The notes under the pieces: generated by a model
What the model was told of the DNA's origin: nothing
Databases searched by the model: none
Seen by the model: only the letters and a program-made list of their open reading frames with translations
Part shown: positions 10,944 to 23,390 of the stretch, one piece after another
How positions within the stretch are numbered: position 1 is the stretch's first letter
How the letters are laid out: every line of letters starts with the position of its first letter
Made by a program: the position numbers and the translations under genes
From: Glutinoglossum americanum
Lineage: Eukaryota > Ascomycota > Geoglossomycetes > Geoglossales > Geoglossaceae
Length of the DNA stretch: 64,000 nt
Assembly: GCA_020080175.1 (NCBI GenBank)
Contig: JAGHQL010000092.1
Location: forward strand, 39,330-103,329
Reading direction: 5' to 3'

Positions 10944-12202
10944 ATGGCAAGACTCCGCGAACGCGGCCGCGACAAAGCGACAGGCTCCCGCTCGACCTCT
11001 ACAAAGCGTCCCAAACAACACGCTCCAAAGCGCCCCAAGCAGCACGCTCCAGGATCTCTTAGGCATATGATCCTGATGCACAATCGGTGCCGGCTCTACG
11101 TTCACCCGCTCACATGGACGGCACAGCACCTCTCACTCCTCCGGATTTCTGTTTCTTACCGGGGCGATGTGATACCAGGCCGTCGTGTGCCATCTTACGC
11201 ACTAACAGATCCCCTAAAAATGGTCCATCGTCTTATGTCGCTGATCTACGACGGGCGTAGAATTCGGCTCAAGTTTGGGCGATCGTGAGTCCTATTCTTG
11301 GGTGGTTGTGAGCGTGGGCTAACACACACTATTACCTCCTCTAGCTATAATACACACCCTTCGATCTCAGCTAGACTCTCATTTCTCTTCGGCAGAAGGT
11401 GCGTGGCGCATGTCGAACCCTCAATTAGTATCATTGATAGGGCTTCCACTGCGCCTCTATTCTCCTATGTCGACCACTCCCACAGACGGGACGATCGCTT
11501 GAAGTACTTTCGCTCCCGGGCGCAGGGGGTGAGGGAGAAGTTAATACGGGAATCCACAGGCCAATCAGATATTGACCCATATGATGCGAGCATACTCATT
11601 GCTATGGCGCAGGAAATGTTGCGGCTGACACCTGGTTCCTCTTCCGAAGCTAGCTTACGAGTAAGCCCCCTCCTACCACCCTCCGTATGTTTACTCACAA
11701 ATAGCAGCCATATCTACTCGCTCGAGCTCCAGACGAGCAATCTTACCATTTCTACTCCGCGTCAATTCCTCGCGCTTATCTTCATTCGTTTGATGAGCCG
11801 TATGAAGAGTTCACATCCGAGATTCGAATCAGTCGCTCCGTCTATCCGTTGGATCTTGAGGGTTTCCCGGAGGTCCTTGGAAAAATCTTAGGGTTGGCCC
11901 CAGCGGATCCTCCCGGAGCAGTGGCTCAAGTGCCACGCTTTAGATGGGAGGATTCGTGTAGCTGTGCCATCCCACATATCGTGCATAGCGAGGGCAAAGT
12001 GAATGGGATGGGATTGGGCAAGAGAGGCATCGCCAATCCACACGACCTAGGCCGGCCGGTAAAGCGACAGAAGTTTGGTATGACACCACCTAACACTCAG
12101 AATACTGGCGCGGTAGGCAATGCTGAAGAGGGTAGCACCACTCCCGCCCCACTAGACATTAACACTCAGGTTTGCGGATCTGGGCGCAGACAAGGGGAGT
12201 AA
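10944..12202 (+). CDS. Hypothetical fungal protein, three exons
   Basis: Exons 10944-11284, 11345-11660 and 11705-12202 (or 11708) splice in phase to 385 codons. Donors are GTGAGT and GTAAGC, acceptors CTAG and ATAG/CAG; introns are 60 and 44-47 nt. The N-terminus is basic and carries a tandem duplication of KRPKQHAP. The middle exon encodes FSYVDHSHRRDDRLKYFRSR and a helix ILIAMAQEMLRL; the last exon begins PYLLARAPDEQSYHFYSAS and ends in a polar, probably disordered tail with a basic GRPVKRQK. I recognise the style of an uncharacterised fungal family but cannot name a function. An alternative ATG lies at 10917 in the same frame. Confidence 0.6.
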
Positions 12203-13079
12203 AGAGCCATGGAAACTCCAGCCTAGTATGTATTGGCATCTTCAAAGAGCTCCGGGCGTGGCCTTGCTATGTGTGGCCTTTGCCTTTTTGGCTAATACAC
12301 TTTGGTGTTACCATGCTAATGTAGCAATCCGGCGGAAAGGTTTCTAATAACAAGTCCATACTGCTAGCGCGCATTCTGCTTCTTGGGTATAAACAAGCCG
12401 AATAGAAACTATCAGCACTCCGGTTTTGCCCCAGCGCTACCTCAACACTGGTTTGCTCACTTTGTTCACTATCCTTGTATTCTTACTCAATCGGTTCGGC
12501 CTTCGCATAAATACTCGGTTCTGAATCGTACTTGCGCCGCCCTAAGGCCTATAGCTAATACCTTGATAAGTGCTGTATGCCCAATTTCCTGGCATTCGGG
12601 CTGTCTTCCGAATGTTTTTCTTAGGCTTCACCTCTAAGTCTACCTAGGCTCACCGCTAATGAGATTCGGTGGGGTATATCACAATAATGCAGCTATTGCA
12701 CCGTTCTTCAGTCAAATGATTCTGAGGCGCCTAGTGTGGCATAGTAGGTCTTAAGATAGGAGAGGCTCAGGAACTAAAGCTCATCTGAAGCCTGCATATG
12801 TGCAGACGAAGGCTTGGTAGGGTGAACAGACTGTGCCTGCCGGATGGAGATAATACTTAGCTGTGATGCCCGAACCCCGAGAACGGCCCCCGCCGCCAGA
12901 GCTCAGCATTACAGACCTACCAGGCTTTGTGAGGAATTTGGCGTAGTGGGAGGCAATATCGGAAAGAATAGGAATAGGGCTAGGCTTTGAAAACTGGCAA
13001 ATACTTTACCTTAGTGTGTCGACTGTATGCCATAGGGGTGCTGCATGTACCACATGTAGAATAGCTGAACAGGAGACTC
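12203..13079. other. Intergenic region between convergent genes, no gene seen
   Basis: About 880 bp between the unknown protein (+) and the acyl-CoA dehydrogenase (-), which converge here. It should hold both 3' ends. Confidence 0.45.
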
Positions 13080-15340
13080 CTACAACTTTGCACCCTTACC
13101 CAAGGCATCCCCGAATACAATTTTCTTATCCCACTCTACTTCCTCCATCCACCCGCCGCTCACCCCCTTAGCACTCCTTCCGCCCAAAACCCACCGTCTC
13201 GCCACCTCCCTTGCAGCTCCATCGCCATCCCTCTCCGCATCCACAGCCAGCAGCGCCCCGCTAACGATGCGGCTTATCGCCTTCGTGATTTCCCTCCCGC
13301 GAAGTTTCAGCTCCTCGGTCTCCGTCTGTGAGACATTGGCACTAAGTTTCACCCATTCGGAAAGGAGGACGTTGCGAATCTCTGTGAATAGCTCACTGCC
13401 TGCCAGTCCCCTTAAAACCCAACGCAACCACCCGTCCATCGCACGTAGCACGCTTCCTCCCTCGTGGCCCTTGAGAACCTTCACAGCGTCCACAGCCAGA
13501 ACATCAGTTGTCCCTTCCCAGATGCTTAGCACGTTCGCGTCGCGGAAGAGCCGCGCGACATTGAGTTCAGGATCCGAGTTCTCGAGGTAGCCGATGCCGC
13601 CGAGGGACTCCATGCATTCTGCTAGACTGGCGATAGCGGATTTAGCAGTTTGGGATTTTGCGACCGGCGTGAGGATTCGCAGCAGCGGAGGGATATCTGA
13701 AGGGTTAACAGGGAGAAGAGCAGAAAGCGGGAGGTCGAGGGGTTTTCGCGGTTGTTGTTGCTGCTGCTGCTCGTCGAGCCCTAGGAGAAGGACGACAAAG
13801 AATGTTAAGTGCATGAAACCCCTATATTCCACGCATTGCCCAGCCATCGTCCGAACATGTAACGGCACATCAACCAACAATTTCTTCCCCTCTCCCCCTA
13901 CGCCCCGCACCTTTGCAAACGCCCTACTAATTGCGAGACCACGCCCCCACATACCCATCCCCATCACCGCGTTATGCACCCGTGTGATGTTCAACATTGT
14001 ACTAATCTCTCTAACGCCCTTGCCTTCCTCACCTACCAGCCAGGCACGCATCCCCTTGAGCTCCAACTCTGCCGTTGGCAGCGCCCGGGTACCGAGCTTG
14101 GACTTTAATTGCTGGATGGAGATACCGTTGAGCTCAGCATCAACGCCATTAGCCGCGAGGCGTCGCGTAGGTGCGAAGAAGAGACTCAGCCCGCGTGGGG
14201 TCTGCGCGAGAGCTAGAGCCATGCTAGAGTCAGTGGCGGAGGAGAACCACTTGAATCCGTCCAGAATCCAGGGGCCGAGGTCGGTGCCATGAATATCTTT
14301 AGCGGGGGGGTCTAGCGGGGAATACGTTGCCAGTGTCTCAGTGCCTGAGACGTCGCTGCCGCCTTTGCGCTCAGTCATCCACTGCCCCGATGTCCATGCC
14401 TTGGTGGGGTCACGCGAGGTGAGGCGGGAATAGGCTGGCCCAAGGGCAGAGCGAATATCTGTAGGGAGGCTGCTAGAAGTTAAGTGGCGCTGCAAGACAC
14501 GGGCAGCTGGGGATTAGGATTAGCGGGAAGAGAGGTATTGGCGGAGGGTAAGCTGTGCTGATTCTTACCGCCATCCTGCATTGCAGACGGACACGTCACG
14601 TAGGCGGAAGAGCCAGCCCACAGGTGGTACCTAGATATGTAGACATCTCCTCATAAGCACAGGGAAGGAGCGCGAAAATCGTAATCCGCAGCGCGCCACG
14701 TCTCTCGGGGAGAGATTCAATGGATTCCTCGAACTAGAAAAAGAAACATACTTCCCAAACTGCACGACCCGACTAAACTCCGCAAACTTGCCTGTTTCAT
14801 ATCCCGCCGCTACCATCCTATCCAACCCTCCTATCAGCCCATAACCGCCCATCCACGCTATAAGAGTGACCTCCAGCACAAACTCACCCCTCAGCAATCC
14901 CCAGATCCTGCAGCCTCTTCCAGCCCTCCGACGTAACTAATTCATCCTTTCTCCTCCCCCACGTATCATGTGTTCGCACGAAGGGCGGATTCTGTTCTGC
15001 ATCTGAGACCCAGCCGAGGACCCGGCATGAGAGCACTCTTTCGCCAAAGCTAGAGAAGTCGCTTTGGATGGTGGAAAGGATAGAGGCGGGTAAGTAGACT
15101 GTTGGGTGTATTAGTTAGGATAGGGCAGGTGGGCTGAAGGAGTTGGAAAGATATGGATTGGGAGCTTGACAGACGGGCGAGTGTGCGTCTTAGAGCGATG
15201 TCCTCTTCAAACTGGTTTTCGAGCTTGGGAGGGGGCTGGAAGAACCCCGCTGTTGAGCTGGAGGGATCTGAAGTATGGCGTTGGGTCCCCGGGCCATCCC
15301 CTTTCTCCATAGAAAGCGAGCCGTCTGGTGTACCGCTCAT
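13080..15340 (-). CDS. AidB-like acyl-CoA dehydrogenase family protein
   Basis: Five exons on the minus strand: 15340-15175, 15098-14888, 14817-14752, 14630-14569, 14506-13080. Total 1932 nt, 643 residues. Spliced motifs match the AidB branch of FAD-dependent acyl-CoA dehydrogenases: FGERVLSCRVLGW, VVQFGKYHLWAGSSAYVTC, PSAMQDGAARVLQRHL, WMTERKGGSDVSGTET (flavin-contacting loop), GFKWFSSATDSSMALA, and ARLFRDANVLSIWEGTTDVL with the catalytic-loop Glu. The conserved GKYHLWAG block appears only after the 120-nt intron 14631-14751 is removed, which confirms the join. The first donor (GTCTGT, 15174) is atypical, so the first intron is the least certain. A run of six Gln sits in the helical C-terminal part. 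AidB relatives bind DNA in bacteria; in fungi the substrate is generally unknown. Confidence 0.85.
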
Positions 15341-16428
15341 GATTCGGGACTATGTGGAGGGTGATTTATGACGATGAAGCTAGTGCCGTATATAGACATT
15401 AACTTTGTGCGAGGATCCGGCGGAGGTGCCGAGTACATCCGAACGCCGAGGTGGGGACTAAACACGTGATCAACCTCGGACAACCTGCTTAAACACCACC
15501 ATTATTTCGCGCTTTATTAGCCACTTTCCCTTCCTTCGATGCTTCAATGAGGACGGCACGCATGGTGCTACTATTAGGGAGGTAATTAAATTGAATTAGT
15601 ATAACCGCTGTTAACAGTAGGATAGTCTAATAAGAATCAAAAAGACACTTGTCTCCGCATCGGGAACGAAGTGGCAGGAGCATTGGCGATGGCGATATAT
15701 ATCACCACCGTTAGCTACCACGGTAGATCTACCCTTCGGGAAATTGGACTACCGGAAGGGGCGCTAGTGTAGTCCTAGTATTAACACGGCAGCATTAACA
15801 CCGAGCCCACTCAAACCCACCAGTTCTTCACCCAGTGTAATTTAAGGCTTCTATATACCTTAACACACATAGTACTAAGTCTCATTTCATCGTTCTTCCT
15901 CCCACGATATCCTCTTTCCTATAGTTTCCCCCCTACCTCCTGGGGAGCATAGCTATACGTCTGTCTGAATGGGTTTTAAGGAAGGCTATGTTGTCACCAA
16001 CATCATAGTGGGCTCTATAGTAGTTACGAGGCCTCTCGGCTAGGCAGCGGGCTCTCTACGCAGCCAGATCGACTCCCGCATAGCTACAATCCGAACGGAT
16101 TTATAATTGTATTACTGCCAAACGGGTTTCCAACTAGATATTCTTGGAAAGGTACTGTATGGCCTCGGATGGCATTCGTGATGAAGACTAACTAAGCTAA
16201 CCATAACGAAGACATGTTAACACAGCGCTAAAGCGCCTAACCTCCTGGGTATGAACTCAGCACCATCGACGTCATACCTAATAGCCATCAAAAGGAAGGA
16301 GAATATGTGAGATTCGCAAAACGACACAGTGGACAGATCGTCCCGGACAGGCCTGTGTTGTCTCCAATTTTTGACAGCCTGGCCGACACAAAATATCCAC
16401 AGTTCGACCACAGGGGGCCATCTCTTGA
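15341..16428. other. Intergenic region, no gene seen
   Basis: About 1.1 kb with only short frames. It contains the promoter of the acyl-CoA dehydrogenase and the 3' flank of the permease. Confidence 0.45.
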
Positions 16429-18820
16429 TTAGCCTTTAAAACCAATGCGACTAGGGGAATATCACCGTTAGCTTCGGAGGCTGATGTTATATAAGTATCA
16501 TGGCTCAGCACTTACGGAGCATTAATGATAATCCTAATATCAATGTTAGCATGGGCACACCCGGGCAATGGCTAAGGAAACACGTACCCCATAAGAATCC
16601 CCGAGATTAAACCCGTAATCGGCAGAGTTATAACCCATCCGGCGTAACACCAACTGCCAGTATAAGATAACTTCCACATGATACAGGGAGAATACTTACG
16701 CGACCATTTGCCAATTTAGTGACCGGAGATCTCCATTGCAAAGGCCAACACCCACGATGGCCCCGACAATGCACTGGGTTGTCGAGATGGGGATGCCTAA
16801 CCTTGAAGCCATGACAACGGTAACGGCGGAGCCAAGCTCCATCGAGAACCCACGGGAGGGAGACATCAACGTCATGCGGTTTCCGAGATTTTTCATGATG
16901 TTATAGCCATACGTCCAGAGACCGATGACGATAGCGGCGCTAGATCAGGTTTTTAGCAAGCGCCTCCACGGGCCAACCCCAAGAACGGGAATAGGAAAAC
17001 ACGAGAATATATGGACTGCTTACGCTCCATAGACCAGAATCCACACAGGTACCCTCGTTTTAGGGTTTACTTTTTCGGTCTTCCAAACCAAGTAGATAGC
17101 CGAGAGAGGGCCAGTAGACTAGGCACGGTACCAGATTAGATCTCAATTGCACAAAGCATGAAAAAATGAAATGCGAGCACGATAGTTTACTTACATTTGC
17201 AAGATCGTTGGAACCATGGGCGAACGAGTTGGTACATGCGGTCAGGATCTGCAAAAATGCATACAAGCTGTTTTTTTAGGTTAACAAGGGGAGAACTTCA
17301 CGTAAATCGGCTACGGTTGGGGTGTAGAATTTTGAACTTACTGCTCGGTCTTGTTGGGGTAATGGGCAGCCCTGGCGAGCATATCCAGAACCCGGGTTCT
17401 CTTGCCAGAGACTTTTGAGTCTTTCTTCTGAAGCTCGATAACGTCTTTGCGCACGCCATGCAAGAATGCGGCGTGGACGATGCGCACAAAGTTTCTCGGT
17501 TTGTACCAAGGTCCTGTTGAGGCCTTCTCTGCAGCCTCCAGCGTGTCACCCCCCCTTGTTTCCTCCGGGGAAGGAGATCGCCCCGGCTCGACGGCGCCCA
17601 GTATGTCCAGGCCCGTGCCTTTCGCTTCGGTCTCCTTAACAGCTTTTGCGTGCTCCAAGTCCTCGATTCCCTTGGCACTGATATTCGCTGCTTCCAGCTC
17701 CTCCCTGGTTGCACGGCCTCGGTAATAGTCTTGCACGATCTCCGCATCTTCGGGCATTTCAGGAACTGGCCCTCGCTTCAAGAGTAGAGGTCCCTGAAAT
17801 AAATCATACCTGACTTGTTAGCATACGCCGTCCGGAAAAAGGTAATGACTCCGGGAAAACTCACCACCTCAGGGTCCAGTCTTCCTTTTCCAACTTCCGA
17901 TAGAAAAACGGCACCAAAAACACTGCGACTAAGAGAGCCATACCCCCAGCGACACCGAAGATGCAGCCAAGCGTTTGGCCGGCCTTCCAGCCATCTAGCT
18001 TCAAACTTGGTGCCCCTTTCCACACAACTAGCATAGTAAGGACGCCGGATGTGAGCGCAAAATATGCCGGGACAAGGTAGAGACCCCACTTTAGCGAGTT
18101 CTTGCGCTTCAAAACCACGTACTTGGTGAAAAGGAATAGGCATGCGGCAAACGCGCCAGCAATAGCAGGCGCGATGACCCAGGACGCAAGGATTTGGGAA
18201 ACTCCCTTTGTTTTCCAACTCCAGTTGATTCCCGATGTGCCGTAGGTTGCGATACCGGCTCCAATGATCCCGCCTACGATACTGTGACTACATCACAGAA
18301 AATGTTCAGCAAGTGTTAACGAAGGGGATATCCTATGGGAAACCCACGTAGTCGAGACGGGAAGGCCAAATTTGGTAGCTGCCACCACCCATGTACTACT
18401 ACCGATCAGTGCACACGCCATACCGAGCATAAGGACCCCTGGATCCTTCTCAAATTTCTTGACCGTGACTACAGCGGGTCAAGTTGCGATGTCAGTAACC
18501 CTACAACAAGATGGAGAGCAACACAGCGGGGACCCACCAATCTTGCTACGAACAGTATCAGACACGCGACTCCCGGCGAGGACAGCTCCCGCAAACTCGA
18601 AGACTGAAGCTATCATCATCGCTTGGGGGAGAGTCAGCGCTCGCGACGAGACGGACGTCGCGAAGCTATCCCGTAAGATGTCAGCTTACTATTTCTTTCC
18701 AGTTAAGGAGTTCTGGAGGGCATACGAATTAGCTACATCGTTCGCCCCAATACCCCATGCGTCGAGGAACGCAAAGATGAAGCCAATGGCAAGAATATAG
18801 TCATATTGATGAAACACCAT
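16429..18820 (-). CDS. pho-4: Sodium-dependent phosphate permease, Pit/PHO-4 (PHO89) family
   Basis: Eleven exons: 18820-18726, 18665-18538, 18468-18348, 18287-17865, 17809-17342, 17267-17195, 17118-17024, 16939-16700, 16653-16588, 16533-16516, 16450-16429. Total 1749 nt, 582 residues, close to known fungal PHO-4 (about 590). Both PD001131-type signature halves are present: FAFLDAWGIGANDVANSFAT after intron 1, and LTACTNSFAHGSNDLAN. Other matches: GLPVSTTHSIVGGIIGAG, FQGPLLLKRGPVPEMP, MKNLGNRMTLMSPSRGFSME, GIPISTTQCIVGAIVGVG. A cytosolic loop of about 150 residues separates the two membrane halves, as in the family. Exon 10 is only 18 nt (GIIINA); the protein ends NAPRIGFKG. In Neurospora this permease imports phosphate with Na+ when phosphate is scarce. 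All splice phases agree, so the gene looks intact. Confidence 0.93.
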
Positions 18821-21288
18821 CTTAACTAGAAGGGTGGATCCACGTCAAGGGAAGCTCGAGCTTGCGGCGCGAGAGAAAACAACCGGTTGGACCAATCGAC
18901 GGCGTTTCGGCTTTGAGATGACAGGACGAACTGGTCGTCCGTTATGGGGTAGAGGATGGGGCAGGAGGAGAGAAGTCATTGACCGCTGCATACGGCAACC
19001 TTATAGAACACAACACACGATCTAACAAACGAGAAACACGAAAGAATCGGTAAACATCGCACACAGGAACGGGCCAATAAGAACTTGAGTTCCGGGGGCG
19101 TGCTCTCCCAAGACCCGTCCCCTCGGCGAAGCAAGAAAGTCGGCGGTCTTGGACAGCTTGGCCCAACATGTCGCTCCGCGCCGAGCATTGGCCAATCCAT
19201 GCCAAGCTGGCCAGCCAAGGTAGCTAGGCACGCGACCCCCGCGCAGGTGCCGAGCGCAACAGGGTCAGCACGACGACCGTTTAAGCCGCCTGATAAGAGC
19301 TTCCTTCCCATACCCTGTCCCCTCCCCGGCCTCTAGAGCCCGGGTTTCTTGGCCAGAGCGCTTGGCACTTGGCAAGCACCCCGGCCACCGTGAAGGCAAA
19401 TGCGTTGGGTTTAGGCAACAGCGTTATGGCGTCGTTGGTGTCGTTGCTGCTGGGCGAGCTTGGCAAGGCGGGGGGTTACGGTCGCACATCTCTCCGGTAG
19501 ATGAGCGTATCCAACGAATTTTCCAATCCCGCAAGCCTACCCGCAAATCATGTGGTAATGCAAATAGTAAAAAATTATGTGCAATTAAATATTGTAGCGG
19601 AAAACCTCGTCCTGTGCGCCGAGAAGGTGTCCGAAAGACGAATCAACCACAAAGGCACCGCTGTTTTCGCTGGGACCAACCCATCAAACAATTTTACGCA
19701 GCAACACGAGAAGTGATATGCTATGCAACCACCCCTCGCGATTCTAATCCTCAGGTCCGGCTTTAATTCCCTTGATATCGCTCCGTTGCCGCGAAGCTGG
19801 AGTAGGGACCGCTCGCCTAGACAACCACCTAGGGTCCAGGTTAGAACACAGGGCATTTTGCACACCATAGGGTGCGAGAACCGCAGTATGGCTTGGCCGA
19901 AGTCCAGAAATATTAACTCTTTCGCTCACACTAGTCGCATCCGTCGGAAACGGGCTACATACTGCCCGACTAACGACTTTTAGACCCAAATCTTCCCTTG
20001 ACTTATTGCTCTTGCGTGTCCTCCAACTTAATTTTTTATCACTCACATGGATGAAGGTAATGTCCCTCAGGCACTGCCAATTTCATCAATAAGTCATTAG
20101 GATATATAGAGTAGATAATGGCTTAGATACTAATTTCAATCGGCCGGGTGCGTGTAGTGTAGACGAGTGTAGTGTGCATGACTGGACGTCTGGAATGAAC
20201 GGCCTAAGATGCTAAGGGCAACTGCATATAGTGCCATAGAAAGTCTACCGAAATACCCCACAAGGCACTAATCCCCGTGGGATGGCCCGGCACATATGCG
20301 ACGTGCCAAGGACGCGAACCCCGGTTCTGGAACTCTGGTATGGGGGCTCAAGGCCCGAGAAGGTCCCACTGAAATTTAATACCGCCTAAGTCAGCGAGGA
20401 TGGCAAGTACCAGCCTCCGTACATCCAATACTGCCTGCTCTGCACCCTTGTACTAGCACTATTCTACTTTACCTGATCACAGGGGCCTTGCGGAAACCTT
20501 GGCCCTTGCAGCTATGTGCGGCTATATCCGTCACACGTGAACACCGCTCCCTTGCTCTCCCCGGAATTTTTACCCGCTCTCCCTTCCTGTGGGGAGGGAT
20601 GAGGAGGAACAGGTAGATACATGAGCTCGGGAGCCAAGCGGCGGAAGGGACCTAAAACCGAGAAAGCAGACTGACTCTCCGTCGCGGGCAGGAATGGATC
20701 AGGCATTGTCCCTGCTTTCACGGCTGGTGGGTGCCAACATATATCGCCGCTGCCTCCTTCGGAGCTAGGGGGCATTGGGCTTCCCATGATCGCGCTACGA
20801 GAATACCCTACATGCGTCTTGGGGCCAAATTAGATACCGTAGCAGCGGGAATGCGGATTTGAACTAAAATGCAGAGGGTAGCGATATGAGGGAGCAAGGT
20901 TTCAAATAATAGCGCGAGGGCGCCTCTCACTGCTGGGGAGAACTAGGGCCCCCTGTCCGAGCTGCATCCAGCAGGAACAGCCATTGAAGATCCCAAGTTG
21001 TGCGATACTGGGGGGTATAAGGTCCGCGGCTGTGGCAAGAGAGCCCTTAGTAAACGCATACCTAAACTGCGGTCGGTTGCACTTGACAAATACAATTAGG
21101 ATTCTAAGAAGAGCGCTTAAGAGAGGTAGATAGAGCCTCGTCAAGTAACTAGGCGAAATGGCGACAATTCCAGCCGTCTTGAGGGGGGTTGGTAAATATC
21201 GTACTTGCCGTAGTTAGCCCGATGAGACGATGAACAGCAATACCGCGTATACCACTATGCTGCGCCCGGAGCTAATGCCGCGCGGCTG
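18821..21288. other. Large intergenic region, no gene seen
   Basis: About 2.5 kb of mixed composition with short overlapping frames on both strands and no recognisable domain. It includes the permease promoter just above 18820. Two stretches (19.0-19.5 kb and 20.5-20.8 kb) are GC-rich but give no coherent protein. Confidence 0.4.
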
Positions 21289-22128
21289 CTAGGAATATAA
21301 CCCCTCGTTTGGAATTCCGAACGGCGTATCCCCCACCAGCTCCTCCAGCTTCTCTAGCCCGTCCACCTCCATCAACCCTTGCACAATCATAGGAATCGCT
21401 AGTTCCGTCTGCGACATGCCCACTATAGCGCTCAGAAACACAGCAGGGACGATGTACAAATAGGCTGTGGAGGAACTGATGCTGTGGGCGGCAGCGTTTA
21501 CAGGGCGGAGGTGATGGCGATAATGCGAGTGGAGGTCACGGTGATTGCGCTGGTAGAGTGCTTGGGAGACGATTACGGGGCTAAACTTCGTGGTGTGATC
21601 GGCTGAGAGGGAGGAGCCGGTTTTGGCTCAAAGGGCAAGGCCGGCAGCGCTCCTAAGTTCCTCCCTAGGAGTGTGCGAGATCGTCTTAGCCACGGGGAGG
21701 AGTTGACAGGGCAAGCGGGTAGAAGAATAACCAAACTCACAAAGATCGCCCCTTCCCCATCCCCCATTCGTCATATGAAGCCGCACAAAGCATGAATGCC
21801 TACCACTTCCTATCATTCCCACAGACGCCATCTCCTTAGAGTCTTCTACCCGCTCTCCACAAGTCGCCAGCCTCCCCAATAAATCGGTTATAGTATCTAC
21901 TAAGTCCTCGAGTAGATGTGGTTTAGCGGACGCCTCGGCCGCAAGGCCAAGTGGCGGCCTTGTGAACTGGGACACCAGCTGAAGGAGCGGAAATTCCCAG
22001 CCGGTGAGACGGAGCTATATCTCGCCGCCAAGGTAACTTAGAAAGGCAAGCTGGGGGTAGTAATGTGGCGGCAGGTGGCGATGATCAAGCGGAAGAACCG
22101 ACTCCTGTTGGATGATAGGACAAAACTG
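21289..22128 (-). pseudogene. Unknown fungal gene, last two exons, with an in-frame TAG
   Basis: Two exons join in phase 1: 22128-21741 and 21602-21289 (donor GTGAGT 21740, polypyrimidine acceptor CCTCCCTCTCAG). The joined protein contains LDHRHLPPHYYPQLAFLSYL, RLTGWEFPLLQLVSQFTRPP, LLEDLVDTITDLLGRLATCG, FVRLHMTNGGWGRGDLSDH, PVIVSQALYQRNHRDLHSHY and ends VDGLEKLEELVGDTPFGIP. The frame is open throughout except TAG at 22015-22017, between GGEI and LRLTGWE, explicable by CAG to TAG. Further 5' exons probably lie at 22130-22480 but I could not join them. I cannot name the family. An intron ending at this TAG would have no usable donor, so nonsense is preferred. Confidence 0.5.
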
Positions 22129-23390
22129 CTATCGTTATCTAGGGCTGCAGCGACGGAGGATATCTTGTGTAACCTCATAGACCAGGGTGAAATTGAATCC
22201 CTTAGGGCGGGGGGCTTTATGTTCATCGTTCTCCATGTCATCTCTGACACCAGTGGGTTTTGTTAGAATAGATAGATAGCGTCTGGGTAGTTGGAGGGGC
22301 GAGGGGTGGATAAAGGGATATATAGTTCAGGGAGCCGACCGTAGGCAAAGCAAAGGTACCGCCCGTAGATAACGGGTAGGAGGAGGCTTTTGCCATGCAG
22401 GTCTTTGTGGTATTGCATCATGAAGGCGACAAGGCGTTTGCCACGGCTGCTGATAAGAAATAGAGAGAACATTCTCATGGGTCATTGGGCCAACAGGTAT
22501 TCTATATACTACTTAGGATACCACGTCTATTAGCACTACTGCTCTGTAGCAATAAAATTGGTTTCCACTTACTTTGTACCCCACACCTACCATGTCAAAA
22601 CCACTAGCGACTCCAGCTAAGTCTATTGAGAAGCATCCAATAGTCCAGCACATGGTCAGGCAAAAAGCAACACCCGAGTCCCACCAACCTATCACGAGCT
22701 GCCGACGACACAACCCACATATTGTTCCAACTCCCAGTCGTAGTAGAACAAGCAGCCTCGCCTCCCGGCAGCTAGCTGATAAAGGCAAGCGTTCTCCTCG
22801 GAAACTCTCCACCAGTTAGAGAGCAAAATGAGCATCAGCAAAAGCAATCCTCTATCGTCTGCGAGATGCGAAGCTAGGCATTCTAAATAGTGTAACAATG
22901 GGTAGACAGACATAAGAGAAGGCCGCGGTGGGGCAAAGTCGACTCAAGACCGGGCCGCGTTCCAATGGGCAGGCAGGGGTGGTGGGACAAACGCTAGGCC
23001 CAGCAAGTACAAACCCACGGGAAGTGCCGTGAGACGCACAAGAGACCAAACACAAACATTCACTCAGTCCGGCAAAAGCCGCACGCATACACGCACACAC
23101 CAGAACCCCAACAAAAGCGGGGGGGCAGTGTAAAAATATTCTCTTTGATTTTTTTTTTCTAGCACCAAAGCCCATGTGCGAAAGAAAAGGAAAAAGAAAA
23201 AAATCAGCTAGCGGCAGCTAACGCAGAACCAACAAAACCACGACGGAAGGTTGGACGATGATAGTGCAAGACTCCTTTTTGCGCGTGTATGCTATCTAGC
23301 CCAGCCAGGCAGGATCTCTCTCTCTCCCCCGAACCCTCGCACGCCGACCCGACCCCCGGAAAAAAAAAAAAAAATTTAACAAGGGCGCCT
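22129..23390. other. Upstream of unknown gene and 3' flank of scytalone dehydratase
   Basis: May hold 5' exons of the minus-strand gene (coding-like minus frame 22263-22478), otherwise nothing recognisable. An A-run of 14 at about 23360 precedes the scytalone dehydratase stop. Confidence 0.35.

Noticed and set aside
14631-14751. Open minus frame 14631-14897 as a separate small gene
   Set aside because: It reads partly through an intron of the acyl-CoA dehydrogenase; splicing gives GKYHLWAG, the family motif.
18666-18725. In-frame TAG early in the phosphate permease
   Set aside because: It lies in intron 1 (GTATGC...GATAG); spliced sequence reads NDVANSFAT as in the family.
18834-19766. Several plus and minus frames of 70-130 residues
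   Set aside because: No splice structure, domain, or consistent frame; treated as intergenic.
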